DNA of 9,749 bases, taken from contig JAJRXO010000514.1 in NCBI GenBank assembly GCA_024276255.1, positions 1-9,749 of the forward strand. Reading direction: 5' to 3'. Both the position numbers and the translations under genes were made by a program. Under the pieces are notes generated by a model. It saw only the letters and a list, made by a program, of their open reading frames with translations. It was not told where the DNA came from and made no database searches. Origin of the DNA: Chloroflexota bacterium. Its GTDB lineage: Bacteria > Chloroflexota > Anaerolineae > J102. Shown here one piece after another: positions 5,924-9,749 of this stretch; position 1 is the stretch's first letter; each line of letters starts with the position of its first letter.

Positions 5924-7333
5924 TCATGTCGCCTTGGCGGCATCAATGGCGGCCAACATATCGGCCACGGTCACGAACTTAACACGCGGGCGTCCCCGCT
6001 GCTTGCCCGCGGCCACTTCTGCCGCATCCAGCAGCTTCCATTCTTCCCAGGTCACATAACGCACTGCGCGATCTCGCAGTAACGTAGTTACAGTGTCGGG
6101 ATCTGCATTGGCATCGGGAACAGGTTGCAGGGAGGGGATGTCCGCCAGCATTCTCTGCACCGTGGCCACCGAGTCGGGCTTATTGGTGCCAATGATACCC
6201 GTGGGGCCGCGTTTGGCCCAGCCGACTACATACACCCCGGGCACAATCTCACCCGTTTCATATTCACATACCCGGCCCTCGGTGTTGGAGATGATGCCCC
6301 AGCGTTCGTGGAAGGGCACGCCGGGAATGGGATGGCCGCGGTAGCCAATCGAGCGCAGGATCATACCCACTTGCAGTGTCTCGTACTCGCCAATGCCATG
6401 CGAGGCCAGATAGCCGCTTTCGGTGGGAATCAGCTCGTTACGCTCCAGCTTCACCTCTGCCACCCTGCCATTTTCGCCGCTGATGATTTCCACCGGCGAA
6501 CGCAGGAACAGAAAATGGATGTTTTTGGGACGATGCGTATCGCCGATACTGGCATAATGACGCATGACCTCCAGATTGGCCTGCGCCTCGCGATTATCGA
6601 TAATGGCAGCCTCGCTGTATGGATCCAGCTCCAGCTCAGCGGGATCGATGATCACATCGGTCACTTCCAGCTCGGCCAGCTCGCGCAGCTCGGGGTTGGC
6701 AAATTTCACCTGCGCCGGTCCCCGGCGGGCGATGATGTAAATGTCTTTGATGCGACTGTCGCGCAGGGCCACCAGGGCATGATCAGCCATATCACTGCGC
6801 TCCAGTTCATCGGGTGATAGCGCCATGATACGGGCCACATCCATGGCCACATTCCCCACGCCGATCACGGCCACAGATTCGATACCCAGCTCGAACTGCC
6901 GATCCGAGAAATCAGGATGGCCGTTGTACCAGGCCACAAATTCGGTGGCTGGATGGCTGCCCGGTAGATCTTCGCCAGGGATGTTGAGGCGCTTGTCGGT
7001 CTGGGCCCCTACGGCATATACGATCTGATCATAGTGTTGCGTAAGCTCTTCGTGGCTGATATGTTTCCCCACGGTGACATTGCCCAGGAATCGCAGCCGC
7101 GGATCGGAGGCGATCCGATCGTAGAGACGGGTCACGGATTTGATCTTCTGATGATCGGGAGCCACGCCGTAGCGCACCAGACCGTAGGGGGTAGGCAGAT
7201 GATCGATGAGATCAATCGAGACCTCGTAATCTTTTTGTTTGAGCAGGGCCTGGGCCGCGTAAAAACCCGAGGGGCCGGCGCCAATGATGGCGACCCGCAG
7301 GGGCCGCGCAGACGTGCCGAGAGTATTGGACAT
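5924..7333 (-). CDS. Ferredoxin-NADP+ reductase, FprA/adrenodoxin-reductase type
   Basis: 469 aa, close to the usual length for this FAD flavoenzyme family, which moves electrons between NADPH and ferredoxin. The FAD-binding Rossmann motif is GAGPSG at 18-23, followed by the family stretch LPTPYGLVRYGVAPDHQKIK (46-65). The NADP-binding motif is GVGNVAMDVAR (158-168), and ARRGP (202-206) supplies the Arg pair expected to bind the 2'-phosphate, so NADPH is preferred over NADH. The C-terminal FAD signature GWAKRGPTGIIGTNKPDS (371-388) is intact. It resembles mycobacterial FprA; cytoplasmic. AGGAGG (7341-7346) lies 7 nt before the ATG. It is third in a same-strand run after two small membrane protein genes, with a 109-bp gap, so it may be cotranscribed or have its own promoter. 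No ferredoxin gene lies in the window, so its partner is unknown. Confidence 0.95.
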   Translation of the reverse strand: MSNTLGTSARPLRVAIIGAGPSGFYAAQALLKQKDYEVSIDLIDHLPTPYGLVRYGVAPDHQKIKSVTRLYDRIASDPRLRFLGNVTVGKHISHEELTQHYDQIVYAVGAQTDKRLNIPGEDLPGSHPATEFVAWYNGHPDFSDRQFELGIESVAVIGVGNVAMDVARIMALSPDELERSDMADHALVALRDSRIKDIYIIARRGPAQVKFANPELRELAELEVTDVIIDPAELELDPYSEAAIIDNREAQANLEVMRHYASIGDTHRPKNIHFLFLRSPVEIISGENGRVAEVKLERNELIPTESGYLASHGIGEYETLQVGMILRSIGYRGHPIPGVPFHERWGIISNTEGRVCEYETGEIVPGVYVVGWAKRGPTGIIGTNKPDSVATVQRMLADIPSLQPVPDANADPDTVTTLLRDRAVRYVTWEEWKLLDAAEVAAGKQRGRPRVKFVTVADMLAAIDAAKAT

Positions 7334-7442
7334 CGTTAAGCCTCCTTGTGTAATGGCAATATGGTTGATGGGTGGGGCGAACCGCGTATGCGCTGGAGGC
7401 GACTACACCCCGTGCATAAGGATGCAGCGAGCGCCATACAAC

Positions 7443-7673
7443 TTACCGGCTCTGCGGGCTGAGGATATCGGCGAGCTGGCGTAGTAAGGCCGCGGCCGCC
7501 ACGCCCAGTTTCACCCAGTCGCGGGCGCTGGGCCGAATTGCTGCTTTGACTCCCTGAGCCAGAAGCTGTTGTTCTTCGCGCCGGGCATCGGTAGCAACCC
7601 AGGCAGCTATCAGTCCCACACAGGCGCCGATGAGGGCGCCCAGCAACAAGGCACGACGACGTTGTTCAGACAT
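7443..7673 (-). CDS. Small membrane protein with glycine zipper (YtxH-like)
   Basis: 76 aa. A single TM helix at about 8-27 contains GxxxGxxxG (Gly12, Gly16, Gly20), the packing motif of glycine-zipper and YtxH-like proteins. A charged stretch follows (DARREEQQLL), then an amphipathic helical tail (VKLGVAAAALLRQLADIL). The Arg-rich N-terminus suggests it stays inside. Its ATG overlaps the end of the upstream 103-aa gene by 8 nt, and its ribosome binding site AGGAGG (7678-7683) lies within that gene, so the two are translationally coupled. Precise function unknown; a structural or stress-related membrane role is typical of YtxH-like proteins. Confidence 0.8.
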   Translation of the reverse strand: MSEQRRRALLLGALIGACVGLIAAWVATDARREEQQLLAQGVKAAIRPSARDWVKLGVAAAALLRQLADILSPQSR

Positions 7674-7977
7674 GAGACCTCCTTCGACGACGACGCAGGG
7701 CCCGCGCCAGGTTGGCCGCTGTACGCTTGTAAAGCGTCAGCTCGGTATCGGCAAGGACCACCGGCGTCAGGACCTGTTTGCTGATGGTTTGCGTTTTGTC
7801 GGCAACCAGGCGACTGTAACGTTGCGCTTCCGGAAGGCCAATTGTCCGCAACCATTGCATTGCCTGGCGCAAGCCCTTGTTGAAGAAAAAAAGGATGGCA
7901 GCAGGAATCAGTGCCAATACAAAGGCTTGTAGAATTAAAAAGACCAGCGCGACATCGCGCCATCCAGCTAAAGACAT
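7666..7977 (-). CDS. Small membrane protein with polyarginine tail, unknown function
   Basis: 103 aa. One TM helix at about 8-32 (VALVFLILQAFVLALIPAAILFFF) follows the short N-terminus MSLAGWRD. A helical soluble part (about 35-92) comes next, then six consecutive Arg at 95-100. Short proteins beginning with a WRD motif and a single TM, next to a YtxH-like gene, are familiar to me from Chloroflexota; that is recollection, not a database result. Two of the Arg codons are AGG AGG and double as the Shine-Dalgarno sequence of the next gene, so the tail is partly dictated by RNA signalling. The start at 7977 has GAGG (7986-7989) 8 nt upstream. It is the first gene of the probable operon running to the ferredoxin-NADP+ reductase. 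Confidence 0.8.
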   Translation of the reverse strand: MSLAGWRDVALVFLILQAFVLALIPAAILFFFNKGLRQAMQWLRTIGLPEAQRYSRLVADKTQTISKQVLTPVVLADTELTLYKRTAANLARALRRRRRRSHV

Positions 7978-8126
7978 GGCATATACCTCAGACTGACCGC
8001 TCCAGGAAGAACGGTTCCGGTATGGGAGAACAAATCATGGGTGGGAACAGGCGGTGTGCATGAGCCGACAGGCAGCCGGGCACACAGCGCAAGTTTCCTT
8101 GAATAGCGGCTCGATCCGGCACCTGC

Positions 8127-8155
8127 ATTGTAACAGAGAGAAGTTAGGTTGACCA
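8127..8155 (-). promoter_or_regulatory. Candidate promoter of the 7977-to-5924 operon
   Basis: On the minus strand, TGGTCA (8150-8155), a 17-bp spacer and TACAAT (8127-8132). The -10 is good and the -35 weak (4 of 6). It would give a leader of about 140 nt. Confidence 0.35.
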
Positions 8156-8368
8156 AGGCGGGCCAGATAACTGGATGTGTTCCAGAATTTTAACGAGTGC
8201 ATTGCCATCCGCCATGTGGGGGGCCATTTGCCGGACAACGCTCTGCGATGAATCGCTGCGCTACAAACGGCGCCGGGTGGATGCCGACCCGGTCATTGGC
8301 TAACCAGGGGTATGGAATCCGCAGGTTTTCGCCGCTCATGCTCGGGCATGAAAAAATGCGCCAAAGGT

Positions 8369-8397
8369 TTGACAGATTCATCATAACGTTATAAGAT
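8369..8397 (+). promoter_or_regulatory. Sigma-70-type promoter of the S1-domain gene
   Basis: TTGACA (8369-8374), 17 bp, then TAAGAT (8392-8397). An overlapping TATAAG at 8390-8395 would have a 15-bp spacer. Initiation is expected near 8403, a leader of about 65 nt. Confidence 0.6.
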
Positions 8398-8454
8398 TAG
8401 TGATTGTGATCTGCGCGCTTATTCATGAGCCGCGCGGAAGGAAATGAAACGATT

Positions 8455-8460
8455 AAGGAG
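8455..8460 (+). promoter_or_regulatory. Ribosome binding site that sets the GTG start
   Basis: AAGGAG lies 7 nt before GTG 8468, ideal spacing. The upstream in-frame ATG at 8444 has GGAAGG only 2 nt before it, too close for good initiation. Confidence 0.7.
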
Positions 8461-8467
8461 TCCTATC

Positions 8468-9238
8468 GTGTCCGACGCTGCTACAGGCAAATCTGCCCCC
8501 ACAATTAAAGTTATACCCCCCAAAAAAATCGTCCGTAAAGTGGCGGTGGGGCAAGAAGTGCACGGTCGAGTGCGCCGCCTTACCGACTTCGGCGCTTTTA
8601 TCGACATTGGCGTAGGCACCGATGCCCTGGTGCACGTCTCGCAAATGTCGCAAAGGCGTGTAAATAAACCCAGTGATATGCTGGAAGTAGGCCAGGAAGT
8701 GACGGCCTGGATTAAGAGCCTCGATCGCGAACGCAATCGCATCAGCCTCACCCTGCTGCCGCCCGGCACCCGCACCATCCGTGATCTTCAAAAAGGCGAA
8801 GTGGTCAAGGGAAAAGTCACCCGCATTATGAACTATGGCATCTTCGTCGACATCGGCGTCGGATATGAAGGCATGGTGCATGTGAAAGAGATGGCGCACG
8901 GTTATGTGAAGCATCCCAGCGATCTGGTTAGCGAAGGCCAGGAAGTGGAGGCGGAAGTGCTGAAGGTGAACGTGCGCCGCGGACAAATCGATCTTTCCAT
9001 GCGGGCGGTGGCGCCGGAGCCCGAACCCGAGCCAGAGCCGAAACAAGCACTCGACATGTATGGTGACGACGAGGAAAAAGACGAGAACGTGCCCACAGCC
9101 CTGGAACTGGCTTTTATGAAAGCGCAGTCGGGCAAAAAACGCGGCAAGAAACGACGTAAAAAGCAATGGCTGGATGAAGAAGAAGAAGATCTGGACGACA
9201 TTATCAGTCGCACCTTATCACTGGCTGAAGGCGACTGA
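8468..9238 (+). CDS. RNA-binding protein with two S1 domains
   Basis: 256 aa from the GTG start. There are two S1 (OB-fold) RNA-binding domains: about 26-96 (VGQEVHGRVRRLTDFGAFIDIG, VHVSQMS) and about 109-179 (KGEVVKGKVTRIMNYGIFVDIG, VHVKEMA). The hallmark GAFIDIG and GIFVDIG strands are clear. The tail is of low complexity: Glu-Pro repeats 183-191, an acidic patch 199-206, a Lys/Arg patch 222-233 and a run of Glu/Asp 236-244. It resembles the short S1-repeat proteins of bacteria and plastids rather than ribosomal protein S1, which has four to six repeats. A role in mRNA or ribosome binding in the cytoplasm is likely; the exact target is unknown. It appears monocistronic, with its own promoter and a strong inverted repeat just after the stop. 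An alternative start at ATG 8444 would add 8 residues. Confidence 0.9.
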   Translation: MSDAATGKSAPTIKVIPPKKIVRKVAVGQEVHGRVRRLTDFGAFIDIGVGTDALVHVSQMSQRRVNKPSDMLEVGQEVTAWIKSLDRERNRISLTLLPPGTRTIRDLQKGEVVKGKVTRIMNYGIFVDIGVGYEGMVHVKEMAHGYVKHPSDLVSEGQEVEAEVLKVNVRRGQIDLSMRAVAPEPEPEPEPKQALDMYGDDEEKDENVPTALELAFMKAQSGKKRGKKRRKKQWLDEEEEDLDDIISRTLSLAEGD

Positions 9239-9268
9239 TAGTCACCTGCGACCCATTTGCTGACGCAG

Positions 9269-9299
9269 AAGCGCCGTTGTCGGACCGACAACGGCGCTT
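9269..9299. terminator. Long inverted repeat between convergent genes, likely bidirectional terminator
   Basis: AAGCGCCGTTGTC (9269-9281) and GACAACGGCGCTT (9287-9299) form a perfect 13-bp stem with a 5-nt loop; two further bases of each arm are also complementary. It lies 30 bp after the S1 gene stop and 30 bp past the stop of the convergent propeller gene. The following T-run is short (TTTGTTG). Confidence 0.75.
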
Positions 9300-9329
9300 T
9301 GTTGATCACTGATGGTGAACGGAGGTGAG

Positions 9330-9749
9330 TCAGCGCACGGCGTTATAAACAGTCAGGGTGCCGTTTTCCTGGGCGATGAAGAGTTGGCCGTTGGCCACGG
9401 TGAGCCAGCCGCCCTTGCCTACCTGCCACAGCACCTGATGGGTGTCGCGATCCAGCACCCATGTGTGGTTATCCGAGGCGATAAAGACATTGCCCGCCGT
9501 CACCACGGGCGCGCCCACCAGCCTGGCGCCGGCATCGAATGACCACAGGACATCACCCGTGTTGGTGTCGTAGGCCTTCAGTTTGGAACCAACCAGCACA
9601 TAGACGGTGTCTCCGGCAACCGCGGGCGTACCTGTGAACGAGTCGGAGACGCTCCATTTCACCTCTTTGCTCTTCAGATCGACAGCCATCAAACCCATCG
9701 AACTGCCCTCATGGCCATAGGCGACCTGATCGGCCACCACCACCATGCG
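9330..9749 (-). CDS. PQQ-like beta-propeller protein, C-terminal part
   Basis: The reading frame is open to the right edge, so only the last 139 codons are visible and the true start lies outside. A Met at 9746 is one codon from the edge and is not a believable start. The visible part shows successive propeller blades of the PQQ/WD40-like type: LMAVDLKSKEVKWSV, then TPAVAGDTVYVLVGSKLKAYDTNTGDVLWSF, then APVVTAGNVFIASDNHTWVLDRDTHQVLWQV, ending with NGQLFIAQENGTLTVYN. Each blade follows the pattern small-D-x-x-T/S-G/K-x-V-x-W. Such proteins may bind PQQ in dehydrogenases or act as BamB-like or sensor scaffolds. No enzyme residues can be judged from this piece, so function stays open. It is convergent with the S1 gene. 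Confidence 0.85.
   Translation of the reverse strand, partial: RMVVVADQVAYGHEGSSMGLMAVDLKSKEVKWSVSDSFTGTPAVAGDTVYVLVGSKLKAYDTNTGDVLWSFDAGARLVGAPVVTAGNVFIASDNHTWVLDRDTHQVLWQVGKGGWLTVANGQLFIAQENGTLTVYNAVR

Larger units (their letters stand above)
7978..8467. other. Gene-free divergent region of about 490 bp
   Basis: No supported protein gene, tRNA or rRNA was seen. It holds a candidate minus promoter (8127-8155) and a good plus promoter (8369-8397). Two small inverted repeats are present: GCCGGGT/ACCCGGT (8272-8278, 8287-8293; one G-T pair) and CATGC-TCGG-GCATG (8337-8350). The open frames here lack ribosome binding sites and coding character. Confidence 0.6.

Noticed and set aside
6125..6817. 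A 230-codon plus-strand frame opposite the reductase gene.
   Set aside because: The minus strand carries an intact FAD/NADP enzyme with all family motifs; the plus frame is its complement.
8337..8350. CATGC-TCGG-GCATG hairpin considered as a terminator.
   Set aside because: It is followed by an A-run on the plus strand, and on the minus strand the T-run precedes rather than follows the stem.
8453..9166. A 237-codon minus-strand frame opposite the S1-domain gene.
   Set aside because: The plus frame has two clear S1 domains, a promoter and a ribosome binding site; the minus frame is a His/Phe-rich shadow.

Overview
The window looks like a bacterial chromosome segment from the Chloroflexota (Anaerolineae/Caldilineae-like). 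This is inferred from gene style, not from a marker gene: a very long extracytoplasmic glycosidase with a Thr-Pro repeat linker, small WRD-type membrane proteins, a beta-propeller protein and GC-rich DNA. Two genes are cut by the window edges. No mobile element, CRISPR array, tRNA or rRNA was seen.

Layout. 1-2913 (minus): most of a membrane-anchored multidomain glycosidase that runs off the left edge. It has a TM anchor, a ZU5-like beta region, a degenerate GH18-like barrel, a Thr-Pro linker, a bacterial SH3 domain and a clan-A-type glycosidase domain. It is divergent from a plus-strand pair at 3184-5376: a membrane-anchored helical protein of unknown function followed 3 nt later by rsmI, the 16S rRNA C1402 2'-O-methyltransferase. 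The 270-bp divergent region holds two face-to-face promoters and, in the glycosidase leader, a strong hairpin. After rsmI comes a consensus-like promoter followed within about 100 bp by an intrinsic-terminator hairpin, then an 86-residue SWIM zinc-finger protein (5593-5853).

Convergent to it is a probable minus-strand operon read from about 8120 down to 5924: a 103-aa membrane protein, an overlapping 76-aa glycine-zipper membrane protein, and an FprA/adrenodoxin-reductase-type ferredoxin-NADP+ reductase. A gene-free stretch of about 490 bp (7978-8467) carries the candidate promoters for this operon and for the plus-strand gene at 8468-9238, a two-S1-domain RNA-binding protein with a charged tail. 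A long inverted repeat closes that gene and faces the 3' end of a PQQ-like beta-propeller protein (9330 to the right edge, minus strand).

Most genes look like housekeeping or cell-envelope functions rather than one dedicated system. The least explained items are the short promoter-terminator unit ahead of the SWIM gene, the leader hairpin of the glycosidase gene, the likely inactive GH18-like domain fused to a second glycosidase, and the membrane protein tightly coupled to rsmI.
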